Part shown: positions 16,113 to 24,156 of the stretch, in pieces
How the letters are laid out: each line of letters begins with the position of its first letter
Numbering within the stretch: the stretch's first letter is position 1
Assembly: GCA_022821385.1 (NCBI GenBank)
Contig: JAJEDR010000009.1
Location: 68,884 to 103,059, forward strand
Origin: Rhodothermales bacterium
Lineage (GTDB): Bacteria; Bacteroidota; Rhodothermia; Rhodothermales; Bin80
Length of the DNA stretch: 34,176 nt
Direction: 5' to 3'
Notes under the pieces: generated by a model
What the model saw: only the letters and a program-made list of their open reading frames with translations
Told to the model about the DNA's origin: nothing
Database searches by the model: none
Position numbers and translations under genes: made by a program

Positions 16113-18443
16113 ATGATGCGAAGTCTTTCAATTTTTGCCATTTTAGCCACATTGACAGTGCCTGTCACTGGGACCTCTTCTCCTGAATCAATCGCTGCTT
16201 TTGGCGGAGCGATAGTCGCCGGCGATAGTCATCTTTTTGTAGCCGAGTCCCGGGGCTTCAAAAATCCGGGAATGGTTCATGTTTATGCGCGTGGCGCAGA
16301 TCAGGCGTGGTTGTTGAGCAGTTCACTGCGTGCTCCAGATGCCCATGTTAATGATGGGTTTGGGAGAACGATTGCGTATGGGAACGGAACGTTGGTTATT
16401 GCGAGCGCCACCGCAGTTTTTGTTTTTGAGCAAGAGGACGGCACGGGTAACTTCGTTCAAACAGGAAGAATTGAGTCAGATCTTCCCGCCTTTGGCAGTG
16501 CACTCGCAGCAGATGGAGGGTGGATCGCCGTAGGTGCTACACGGCAAAGTGCAGCGGATGTGTCTGTTTTTTATCGTAACTCGGATGGTGTTTGGGTTGA
16601 GGGTACAAAACTTGCCGACCCCAGTACGGAGGAGGGGTCTATGTACGGAATTACCCTTTCGATGGATCAGGGGCGTTTACTTGTGGGTTCCCCTGGGGCC
16701 TGTAGCGCGTATTTGTACGAGCATGGCGATAATGAATGGGGGCTTATTGAAACTTTTTCGTGTGGAGAACTAGACACAGAGTCTGCGTTTGGGGCCTCAG
16801 TGGATCTAAAAGGAAACCGGGCAGCCATAGGGGCGCCTCGGCATAACCTCGGGGTGGGAGCAGTGGCGGTCTGGCATCTGGGGGATGGCGAAGATGCGAA
16901 GTGGAGTAAATGGGAGACACTTATTCCGAGTGATCGGTCAAAGGTCCAGTTTTTTGGTGCACAAATCCAAATCCGGGATCCTCAATGGATAGTTGTTGGC
17001 GCGCCCATGGCCTCGGATATGGACGGGGAAGTGCACGTTTACCCGGTGCAGGAAGATGGACATGCTGACGCTGACAACTACGCGACAGTTCGTGGGCCCG
17101 GTCCAAGATTTGGATCAGTTTTAGCAATTGAGGAATCAGTCATTGCGGTCGGCGCGCCGGGTGCAGCCTACGGAGAAGGCAGTGCCTCGCTGGTGGAAAT
17201 AAGGAATGATACCTGGGAGGTGACACAAGAGATTTTTAATGCAGGAGAGCCTATGTCAAGTATTGCCGGGACCCAGGTTACCTGTGCCGGGGGAGAGGCG
17301 GATAGCTTTGGCTGCGGTCTAGTGGATTTGCTGGCGTTCCTGCCTAATCAGGAAATGGAGATGAATCGGGGTGTGCGCCTGAGCGATGTGTGGGGCTGGA
17401 CAGATCCTGAAACCGGAATCGAATATGGTTTGATCGGCCATTTGGAAGGAGCGGTTTTTATTGATTTAAGCGATCCATCCATGCCGAGATATCTGGGCAC
17501 GCTGCCGCGTACAGAAGGCTCGCCTGGAAGCACATGGCGGGATATCAAGGTGTATAAAGATCATGCGTTTATTGTTGCTGACGGTGCACGCGAGCATGGG
17601 ATGCAAGTCTTTGACTTAACGCAATTGAGAGAAGTGACGAATCCACCAGTGCAGTTTACAGAAACTGCACACTATGACCAGATTCACAGTGCTCACAATA
17701 TTGTTATCAACGAAGACACCGGGTTTGCTTTTGCTGTTGGTGCTTCGGCCGGTGGCGAAACCTGTGGTGGTGGCCTCCACATGATTGATATTCGTGAACC
17801 CCAAGCCCCCGTATTTGCGGGTTGCTTCGCAGACGAAACAACCGGACGCCGTAAGACCGGGTACAGTCATGATGCGCAATGCGTGATCTATGATGGACCG
17901 GACACCGAATATACAGGACGTGAAATTTGCATTGGCGCTAACGAAACTGCAATCAGTATCGCGGATGTCACCGATAAAGACAATCCGATTGCGGTTGGAA
18001 CAGGCTCCTATCCCGATGCAGGATATGTGCATCAGGGCTGGCTCTCGGAAGATCATTCCTACTTCTACCAGAATGACGAACTGGACGAAATTGCTGGGAA
18101 GGTCGATAAAACACGTACGCTGGTTTGGGATGTCAGAGATCTGAGTGATCCAATAATGATACGCGAATTCTATGGCCCAACTTCGGCTACGGATCACAAC
18201 CTTTATGTACACGGTAACCTGATGTATCAGACCAATAATGCGAGCGGTCTGCGACTCATTGATGTATCAACACCGGATAATCCGGTGGAGATCGGATACT
18301 TTGATACAACGCCGTATGGAACGGATGAAGCTGGATTCAATGGAACCTGGAGCAGTTATCCGTACTTCAAGAGTGGCATTATTGTGGTGACGAGTCGGCG
18401 GGAAGGCGTGTTTATTCTTAAGAAACAGACGGTCGACACCTGA
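16113..18443 (+). CDS. FG-GAP-like repeat plus choice-of-anchor B secreted protein
   Basis: A 776-residue exported protein with a signal peptide (RSLSIFAILATLTVPVTGTS). Residues about 25-380 form FG-GAP-like propeller repeats (FGRTIAYGNGTLVIAS; FGSALAADGGWIAVGA; FGASVDLKGNRAAIGAP; FGSVLAIEESVIAVGAPG). Residues about 381-776 are a choice-of-anchor-B domain closely similar to the protein at 3.8-5.4 kb, sharing the paired cysteines, DVWGWTDPET, GREICIGANETAISIADVTD, HQGWLSEDHSYF and DHNLYVHGN. It lacks the C-terminal sorting domain of that paralogue and ends shortly after the propeller. The start is ATG 16113; the next codon is also ATG. It begins 30 bp after tRNA-Val. Function is unknown; a surface or periplasmic binding role is inferred from architecture. 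Confidence 0.88.
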   Translation: MMRSLSIFAILATLTVPVTGTSSPESIAAFGGAIVAGDSHLFVAESRGFKNPGMVHVYARGADQAWLLSSSLRAPDAHVNDGFGRTIAYGNGTLVIASATAVFVFEQEDGTGNFVQTGRIESDLPAFGSALAADGGWIAVGATRQSAADVSVFYRNSDGVWVEGTKLADPSTEEGSMYGITLSMDQGRLLVGSPGACSAYLYEHGDNEWGLIETFSCGELDTESAFGASVDLKGNRAAIGAPRHNLGVGAVAVWHLGDGEDAKWSKWETLIPSDRSKVQFFGAQIQIRDPQWIVVGAPMASDMDGEVHVYPVQEDGHADADNYATVRGPGPRFGSVLAIEESVIAVGAPGAAYGEGSASLVEIRNDTWEVTQEIFNAGEPMSSIAGTQVTCAGGEADSFGCGLVDLLAFLPNQEMEMNRGVRLSDVWGWTDPETGIEYGLIGHLEGAVFIDLSDPSMPRYLGTLPRTEGSPGSTWRDIKVYKDHAFIVADGAREHGMQVFDLTQLREVTNPPVQFTETAHYDQIHSAHNIVINEDTGFAFAVGASAGGETCGGGLHMIDIREPQAPVFAGCFADETTGRRKTGYSHDAQCVIYDGPDTEYTGREICIGANETAISIADVTDKDNPIAVGTGSYPDAGYVHQGWLSEDHSYFYQNDELDEIAGKVDKTRTLVWDVRDLSDPIMIREFYGPTSATDHNLYVHGNLMYQTNNASGLRLIDVSTPDNPVEIGYFDTTPYGTDEAGFNGTWSSYPYFKSGIIVVTSRREGVFILKKQTVDT

Positions 18444-18540
18444 ATAACGGATCATAGATGGCCTCAACTGTGTAAACGGTCGAGGAGCGTAATAGCCCAG
18501 CACGTAATCTGAACCACATTTACCGGAGTCGCTCACACAT

Positions 18541-19380
18541 ATGTACGTCCCACGTCGCCAGCGAATGCTGGATCAGTATCTGAAGGAGATAGGTCAAATT
18601 GATCTTGTGACGCCAGCAGAGGAGGCAGAGTTAGCGCGGAGGATTAAACAGGGCGATGAGGAGGCGCTTCTGAAGCTTACTCGTGCCAACCTTCGCTTTG
18701 TAGTTTCGGTTGCGAAGAAATTCCAAGGGCAGGGGTTGCATCTCACTGACTTGATCAACGAAGGCAATTACGGTCTCATTAAAGCTGCCAAGCGGTTTGA
18801 TGAGACGCGAGGGTTCAAGTTCATCTCTTATGCCGTGTGGTGGATTCGCCAATCTATCCTGCAGGCGCTGGCTGAGCAGGGACGAGTAGTGCGTTTGCCC
18901 CTGAATCAGATTGGTACGATTAGCAAGATTCGTAAGAGCAGTGCACGGCTGGCACAGGAGCACGAGCGTGACCCGAACCTGGAAGAACTGGCAACTGACC
19001 TCCAGATTGATATTGAAAAGGTTCGCAGTGCAATGCAGCGCACCGCTAGACACCTGTCTATGGACGCTCCCTTCAATGAGGACGACGAGAACAGCCTGCT
19101 GGATGTATTACCCAGCAATGAGGTGGCTTCGCCTGACGAACCGCTACGTGGGGAGTCCCTGAAGATTGATATTGAGGTGGCACTCAGCAGCCTGAGTCCG
19201 CGTGAGGCAGAAATCACTCGTCTATACTTCGGAGTCGGTCGCGAGCATCCCCTGACACTAGAAGAAATTGGACTCCGATTTGATTTGACAAGGGAGCGGG
19301 TGCGACAGATTAAAGAAAAAGCCCTCCGTAAACTTCGCCAGAAACACCGACGCGAAGATTTGAAAATGCACGACATGTAA
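18541..19380 (+). CDS. rpoD: Primary RNA polymerase sigma factor (RpoD/SigA)
   Basis: A 279-residue sigma-70 factor of the compact Bacteroidetes type that lacks region 1.1. Region 1.2 is [20 protein letters not shown]. Region 2 (about 50-120) includes [37 protein letters not shown] and [15 protein letters not shown]. Region 3 follows, and region 4 ends with [20 protein letters not shown] (about 239-258), the helix-turn-helix that reads the -33/-35 element. It should direct housekeeping transcription from Bacteroidetes-type promoters. It starts at ATG 18541 with GGAG upstream. It stands between the FG-GAP gene and the efflux operon. Confidence 0.93.
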   Translation: MYVPRRQRMLDQYLKEIGQIDLVTPAEEAELARRIKQGDEEALLKLTRANLRFVVSVAKKFQGQGLHLTDLINEGNYGLIKAAKRFDETRGFKFISYAVWWIRQSILQALAEQGRVVRLPLNQIGTISKIRKSSARLAQEHERDPNLEELATDLQIDIEKVRSAMQRTARHLSMDAPFNEDDENSLLDVLPSNEVASPDEPLRGESLKIDIEVALSSLSPREAEITRLYFGVGREHPLTLEEIGLRFDLTRERVRQIKEKALRKLRQKHRREDLKMHDM

Positions 19381-19609
19381 AGGGAATTGCAGTTCCTGAT
19401 GAGACAAAGTACCCTTGCCTCGTAAAGCGCCGGAGTAGATACAGATTCCCGGTCGTCTATGAATGCGGATGTGACTGCTATGATTGGTAATGCCTGTGTG
19501 TGGATTGCTGTGTGTGTAACAATGGCAGAGACTACTTCGTAGATACGGATAGCCGATTGCAGTATCGCCCCGAAAAAATCGCAAAATAAATTTCCCCCAA
19601 ACTTCTTCT

Positions 19610-20986
19610 ATGAGTACGCTCATGACTATTCGGCTCCCCTTACTGGTATCTTCGCGCATGTTTTGTGTAGGCCTGCTGGCCTTCGTCACACTTACTGCAT
19701 CAGCCCAGGTAACCCAGGAAATTACATTTCAGGATGCAGTGCGTATTGCCCTGGATCAAAATACTCAGCTGCGTCAGCGTGTCAACACGTTGCGAATGAG
19801 CGAGATTGATGTTCGATCCGCGCGTGCGGCATATCTGCCAAGTTTTAACTTGAGCACCGGAGGCGGGACAAACTTCGGGTTGTCTTTTGACACAAATGTT
19901 GGTGAGCTTCGGACAACGGCCAACTCACGATTCAATATAAGTGCTTCCTCGTCTGTGACGCTGTTTGACGGCTTCCAGAGGCGGTCGAATCTTCGTCAGA
20001 GTCGACTCAACGTGACTGTAAACGACCTGGATCTTGATCGTCAGCGTCAGTTGGTGGTGTTCCAGGTTGCAACCCAGTTTCTCGCCTATATCCAAGCGAG
20101 TGAACAGATCGCGGTTCAACAGGAAAACCTAGCCGCCGCTCAGCAGCTATTGGCGCAAATTGAGGAGTTTGTACGGGTCGGTACACGCCCGGTATCGGAT
20201 CTGTACCAGCAACAGGCTACGGTAGAAAGCGCAGAGCTGTCAATACTGCAGTTTGAGCAGCAGGCGCAGGTGAGGATGGCCAATTTAATACAGATTCTAC
20301 AATTGGATCCGCTGGGCAATTACGAGTTTGTGGTGCCGGAATTGGCGGACGAATACCTGGTGCCGGAAGAGTTTGATCTAGATGATCTGATCACGCGCGC
20401 GCGGCAGCAGCGAGGTGATTTGCGCGCACGGGAAATTGCCGTGCAAGCAGCCCAGCAAGGGCTCCGTGGAGCGTCCGGCAGCATGTTACCGCAACTCAGT
20501 TTTTCGGCCCGTACAGGTACAAGTTATAACAGCGGGATACAGGCGTTTGATTTTGGTGGACAGTTGGAACGGAACCGATCTGAGGCAATTTCGCTGTCGG
20601 TAAGCGTACCGGTTTTTAATCGCCTTCGCACACGTACGCAAAAGCAGCGTGCGCAGGTATCGTACGAAAATGCACGACTTAGCGTTGAGGCCACTCAGCA
20701 GCAGGTCGGTGTTGAAGTTCGGCAGGCATATCTTAATTATGTTTTCGCAGAAAAGGAGTTGGAGGTATCTCAGAGACAATTGGTTTTCCGGCAGCAGGCG
20801 TTGGATGCTGCTCGTGAGCGTTACAATGTGGGCGCTGCTACGCTTGTTGAACTCACACAGGCACAGTCTGATTTTGTGCAGGCGTCTCAGGATGCAATCA
20901 TCGCACGATACACCATTTTTGTGAATAGACGATTGATTCGTTACTACACCGGTGAATTGGATCCAACCCAACCATTATTTGACTAG
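19610..20986 (+). CDS. TolC family outer-membrane efflux protein
   Basis: A 458-residue outer-membrane channel component. The N-terminus has a signal peptide ending near TASA|Q (residue 32); an internal ATG at 19658 would give a shorter, more typical signal. The mature part has the two OEP repeats: the first begins ITFQDAVRIALDQNTQLRQR and runs through RAAYLPSFNLSTG, and the second begins DDLITRARQQRGDLRAREIA, runs through GSMLPQLSFSARTG and ends ARERYNVGAATLVELTQAQ. Long glutamine-rich helices build the periplasmic tunnel. It is the first gene of an export operon; the adaptor gene starts 7 bp after its stop. Confidence 0.93.
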   Translation: MSTLMTIRLPLLVSSRMFCVGLLAFVTLTASAQVTQEITFQDAVRIALDQNTQLRQRVNTLRMSEIDVRSARAAYLPSFNLSTGGGTNFGLSFDTNVGELRTTANSRFNISASSSVTLFDGFQRRSNLRQSRLNVTVNDLDLDRQRQLVVFQVATQFLAYIQASEQIAVQQENLAAAQQLLAQIEEFVRVGTRPVSDLYQQQATVESAELSILQFEQQAQVRMANLIQILQLDPLGNYEFVVPELADEYLVPEEFDLDDLITRARQQRGDLRAREIAVQAAQQGLRGASGSMLPQLSFSARTGTSYNSGIQAFDFGGQLERNRSEAISLSVSVPVFNRLRTRTQKQRAQVSYENARLSVEATQQQVGVEVRQAYLNYVFAEKELEVSQRQLVFRQQALDAARERYNVGAATLVELTQAQSDFVQASQDAIIARYTIFVNRRLIRYYTGELDPTQPLFD

Positions 20987-20993
20987 GATTCCC

Positions 20994-22358
20994 ATGGCGA
21001 AGAAAAAAAATCGAACTCGTAATCTTCTTATATTTGTTGCAATAGCAGTGGTCCTTCTGGTGGCTCTGGGTTTTGTTGGGCAGCGTATCTTCGGTGGTCC
21101 CAATGCAGAGCGCGTGGAGATTGTCACAGCGGGATTACGGACAGTCACGCAAACGGTGACCGCGTCTGGACGCGTGCAGCCCGAAGTGGAAATCGTGATA
21201 AGCCCGGATGTCTCCGGTGAAGTCGTGCAGTTACCTGTTGTTGAAGGTCAGCGGGTTCGCAGGGGAGAGCTTCTGGCACGTATCAAGCCGGATTATTACG
21301 AGGCTCAGGTAGAACAGGCGGAAGCGCAGCTTTCGCAGGCAAAGGCGAATCTGGCCCAGCGCGAAGCAAGCCTCCTGCTGCAGGAGCAGGTACTTGAACG
21401 GCAGCGTCAGCTATATGAAGCAGAGGTCATCCCTCTTGACGAATATGAGCAGAGTGAAACCCAGTACAAGATTGCCAAGACAGATCTGGACGCGGCGACG
21501 TTTAATGTAGAGAGTTCAGAGGCACGTCTGCGCGAAGTCGAGGAACAGCTGAGCAAGACCGCACTCTACGCACCGATGTCTGGAACCGTGAGCCAATTGG
21601 ACATTGAGTTAGGTGAACGGGTGACGGGCAATGAGCTTCAGGCGGGCACTACGGTTATGAAGGTGGCACGTTTGGACCAAATGGAATTGGAAGTGGAGGT
21701 CAGTGAGAACGATGTGGTCAACGTTGCGCTTGGTGACACCGCCTCCATTGAAGTAGATGCGTACCCTGAGCGCTATTTCAAAGGTATCGTTACAGAGATC
21801 GCAAACTCGGCTCGACTGCAAGGGAGTACGTTTCAGGAGCAGGTGACGAATTTTCCAGTCAAAATCCGCATCCTGGATCCCCATAATCCCACTGCACAGG
21901 CCCCCGGCATCCTTAACGAGACACCCCCAGTTCAAGACTATCCAAGCTTCAGACCGGGAATGAGTGGGACGGTTGATATCTTTACAAGCACGGTTAGCGA
22001 GGTCGTTGCTATTCCAATTCAGGCCGTGACCGTAAGAAACTTTAAAGACATCAACAGAGCTCGTGCCCGGCGAGCCGCCAGATCAGATTCAGACTCGACC
22101 GCGGCTAATGACAGCGATGTCAGATCAGTTTCGTCGTCGGATGAAGAAGATTTGCGGCGGATGGTATTTGTAGTGGACGACGAAATGAAGGCGGTTGCGA
22201 CGGCAGTTGAGACCGGAATTTCCGACGATCAGTTTATTGAAATCAAGTCAGGTCTGGAAGAGGGGCAGCGAGTGGTGAATGGTCCGTACAGTGCCGTAAG
22301 CCGTGAACTCAGCGATGGAGACCTGGTTGAGGAACGTAGCTTTGGAGGTGGCAGATGA
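20994..22358 (+). CDS. Periplasmic adaptor (HlyD/MacA-like membrane fusion protein)
   Basis: A 454-residue adaptor started at ATG 20994; an upstream in-frame extension into tolC is not needed. There is a basic N-terminus and one membrane anchor ([19 protein letters not shown], about 11-29). The lipoyl half ([20 protein letters not shown]) leads into a coiled-coil hairpin rich in Q and E (about 95-195), then the second lipoyl half ([20 protein letters not shown]), a beta-barrel, and a membrane-proximal domain. A low-complexity acidic/serine insert ([20 protein letters not shown]) near residue 365 is unusual. It links an inner-membrane pump to TolC. Its stop overlaps the ATPase start (ATGA). 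Confidence 0.92.
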   Translation: MAKKKNRTRNLLIFVAIAVVLLVALGFVGQRIFGGPNAERVEIVTAGLRTVTQTVTASGRVQPEVEIVISPDVSGEVVQLPVVEGQRVRRGELLARIKPDYYEAQVEQAEAQLSQAKANLAQREASLLLQEQVLERQRQLYEAEVIPLDEYEQSETQYKIAKTDLDAATFNVESSEARLREVEEQLSKTALYAPMSGTVSQLDIELGERVTGNELQAGTTVMKVARLDQMELEVEVSENDVVNVALGDTASIEVDAYPERYFKGIVTEIANSARLQGSTFQEQVTNFPVKIRILDPHNPTAQAPGILNETPPVQDYPSFRPGMSGTVDIFTSTVSEVVAIPIQAVTVRNFKDINRARARRAARSDSDSTAANDSDVRSVSSSDEEDLRRMVFVVDDEMKAVATAVETGISDDQFIEIKSGLEEGQRVVNGPYSAVSRELSDGDLVEERSFGGGR

Positions 22359-23101
22359 ATAATGGAGCAAGCGGTCATCCGCTAATTCAGTTACGCGATG
22401 TCAGGAAGCTTTATCCTATGGGCACGGAGGTGGTCCGCGCACTGGATGGAATTAGCCTAGATGTATATCCGAATGAGTTCGTGGCAGTCATGGGCCCCAG
22501 TGGTTCCGGCAAGTCCACACTCATGAACATGATCGGCTGCCTGGATACGCCTACGGACGGGAGCTATCTCCTTCGAGGACAAAATGTGGGTGAGATGGTT
22601 GACAACGAATTGGCAGAAATCCGTAATCGTGAGGTCGGATTCGTTTTTCAAACCTTTAATCTACTGCCGCGCGTTAACTGTCTGCAGAACGTAGAGCTTC
22701 CACTCATATACAGCGGTAAGACGCGCGGCCAGCGTCGTCAAATGGCTGAGCATGCGCTGGAGCAGGTTGGATTGTCGGACCGGGTTACACATAAACCCAA
22801 CGAATTGTCTGGCGGACAGCGCCAACGGGTTGCCGTTGCGCGCGCCTTGGTAAATAACCCGGCATTGGTTCTAGCCGATGAACCCACCGGTAACCTGGAT
22901 ACCAAGACAGGTCAAGAGATCATGCTTCTTTTCGAGACGCTTTATCGCAGGGGCAACACGATGATGGTCGTAACGCATGAAGAAGAGGTTGCGCATCATG
23001 CACGCCGCATAGTGCGCTTGCGGGATGGCCTGATAGAGAGCGATATTCGTGTTGAAAACCCCATACTGGCGAACACGGATACATCTGCTTTACTGGATTG
23101 A
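22355..23101 (+). CDS. ABC transporter ATP-binding protein (MacB/LolD type)
   Basis: A 248-residue ATPase with Walker [10 protein letters not shown] (47-55), a Q-loop in [14 protein letters not shown], signature [15 protein letters not shown] (from about 151), Walker [13 protein letters not shown] and the H-loop VVTHEEE. The sequence [15 protein letters not shown] and the length fit the MacB/LolD subfamily, which powers mechanotransmission pumps or lipoprotein release. It overlaps the adaptor gene by 4 bp. A FtsX/MacB-type permease would be expected next but is not present in this window, so the partner must be encoded elsewhere or have been lost. Confidence 0.95.
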   Translation: MNNGASGHPLIQLRDVRKLYPMGTEVVRALDGISLDVYPNEFVAVMGPSGSGKSTLMNMIGCLDTPTDGSYLLRGQNVGEMVDNELAEIRNREVGFVFQTFNLLPRVNCLQNVELPLIYSGKTRGQRRQMAEHALEQVGLSDRVTHKPNELSGGQRQRVAVARALVNNPALVLADEPTGNLDTKTGQEIMLLFETLYRRGNTMMVVTHEEEVAHHARRIVRLRDGLIESDIRVENPILANTDTSALLD

Positions 23102-23125
23102 GAGAGGTGTGCCAGTCAGAAGGTG

Positions 23126-23227
23126 ATGAGCAGTCGCCGGCGATCAGGTTGGCAGCGATTTTCGTTAAGGATTGGTTTGACTCCAGACCGAGGTTGTTGG
23201 TTTAGGTCTACGTCCGGGGTAATGTAA
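23126..23227 (+). CDS. Possible small ORF or remnant downstream of ABC ATPase (33 aa)
   Basis: ATG at 23126, preceded closely by AAGG, encodes a basic peptide beginning SSRRRSGWQRFSLRIGLTP. It stands exactly where a permease gene would be expected. The basic amphipathic opening resembles the first residues of some FtsX-type permeases, but there is no following membrane segment. It may be a decayed start, a leader, or chance. Confidence 0.2.
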   Translation: MSSRRRSGWQRFSLRIGLTPDRGCWFRSTSGVM

Positions 23228-23303
23228 TCTTCAGCGTTGGAGTATCACTGACACGGCGCTTGTTTTTCCAGATCCCGATACAGGATTTGTTTGTGCCCCT
23301 ACC

Positions 23304-23789
23304 TCATTTTGGTTCACAGTCCAGTGCTTCCTCAATCTGCACAAACCTGATTGCATTCTGTGTTTGTTTGATCCGAATGGCTTCAAAAGCAACCCCGGTG
23401 GAATAAGATGGGCGACAGTCGGAGCCTGGGGAGAACAGCCGATAGGTTGCCACCACCGTATCCCTAAGACTCTCGACGAGTTCAAAACGCAAATCATACC
23501 CTCCCTCATTAACGTCAATGGCAGCAAGGAGGACCATTTCTGATTCGAAGTCTACGGATGCGAAGGGCATCAGTGGCTGAAGCGAATCCGCGTATGCGGT
23601 CCATGTATCCACATCTGAGATCACACGTATGGTGGTCGTGTCGATGGAACCCTGTAGTCCACGGCCCAGTTGGACGTAGGGGAGGATTTCGGCCAGGTCT
23701 TCTTCGGTCAGTTCAGGCGGCTGCGTGGTCTCACAACTTGCAGATAGCAGCAATGTTGAGATTAATATTATGGAACTAAGTTTTTGCAT
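23304..23789 (-). CDS. PrcB-like lipoprotein of unknown function
   Basis: A 161-residue predicted lipoprotein. The signal KLSSIILISTLLLSASC carries a lipobox LSAS-C (cysteine 19), followed by a short linker. The mature part has the pattern DVDTWTAYADSL, then VDFESEMVLLAAIDVNEGGY, a beta-rich centre (FELVESLRDTVVATYRLFSP) and a closing strand near AIRFVQIEE, which resembles the PrcB C-terminal domain. Related proteins are poorly characterised. The start is ATG at 23787-23789. It is divergent from rpoZ with 45 bp between the starts and convergent with the efflux operon. Confidence 0.65.
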   Translation of the reverse strand: MQKLSSIILISTLLLSASCETTQPPELTEEDLAEILPYVQLGRGLQGSIDTTTIRVISDVDTWTAYADSLQPLMPFASVDFESEMVLLAAIDVNEGGYDLRFELVESLRDTVVATYRLFSPGSDCRPSYSTGVAFEAIRIKQTQNAIRFVQIEEALDCEPK

Positions 23790-23834
23790 TAGCGTGTCAG
23801 CAGTCCGTTACGGATTCGTGTCTATAAACTACTC

Positions 23835-24137
23835 ATGCCGCTTAAAACAGTTGATATTGATGCGCTGGTTGAACAAACAGGAAACCTGTTTGAAGCCGTT
23901 GCGATCCTTTCGAAGCGTTCACGCCAGGCCGCGATCAAAATGAAGTCGGAGCTTGATACGCGTCTCGCGTACTTTGAAGGATTCGATCCCGAGTTGGAGG
24001 ATCCGCATTTTCAGGAAGAACAGCGCCGTATATCTATTGAGCACGAGGAGCGACCCAAGCCCACCGAGGTTGCAGTCGAGGAAATGTTCAATTCCGAAAT
24101 ATACTTCCGGGATCCCACTACGGAGCCGGAAATCTAG
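23835..24137 (+). CDS. rpoZ: RNA polymerase omega subunit, Bacteroidetes type
   Basis: A 100-residue protein. The N-terminal half ([20 protein letters not shown] and [18 protein letters not shown]) matches the Bacteroidetes/Rhodothermota RpoZ family, in which the helix around SKRSRQ corresponds to the conserved region gripping the beta-prime subunit. The C-terminal half is acidic and variable. It assists RNA polymerase assembly. The start is ATG 23835. uvrA begins 19 bp after its stop, so the two are probably cotranscribed. Confidence 0.8.
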   Translation: MPLKTVDIDALVEQTGNLFEAVAILSKRSRQAAIKMKSELDTRLAYFEGFDPELEDPHFQEEQRRISIEHEERPKPTEVAVEEMFNSEIYFRDPTTEPEI

Positions 24138-24156
24138 GGCGTAGCCCGGCCTGTCG

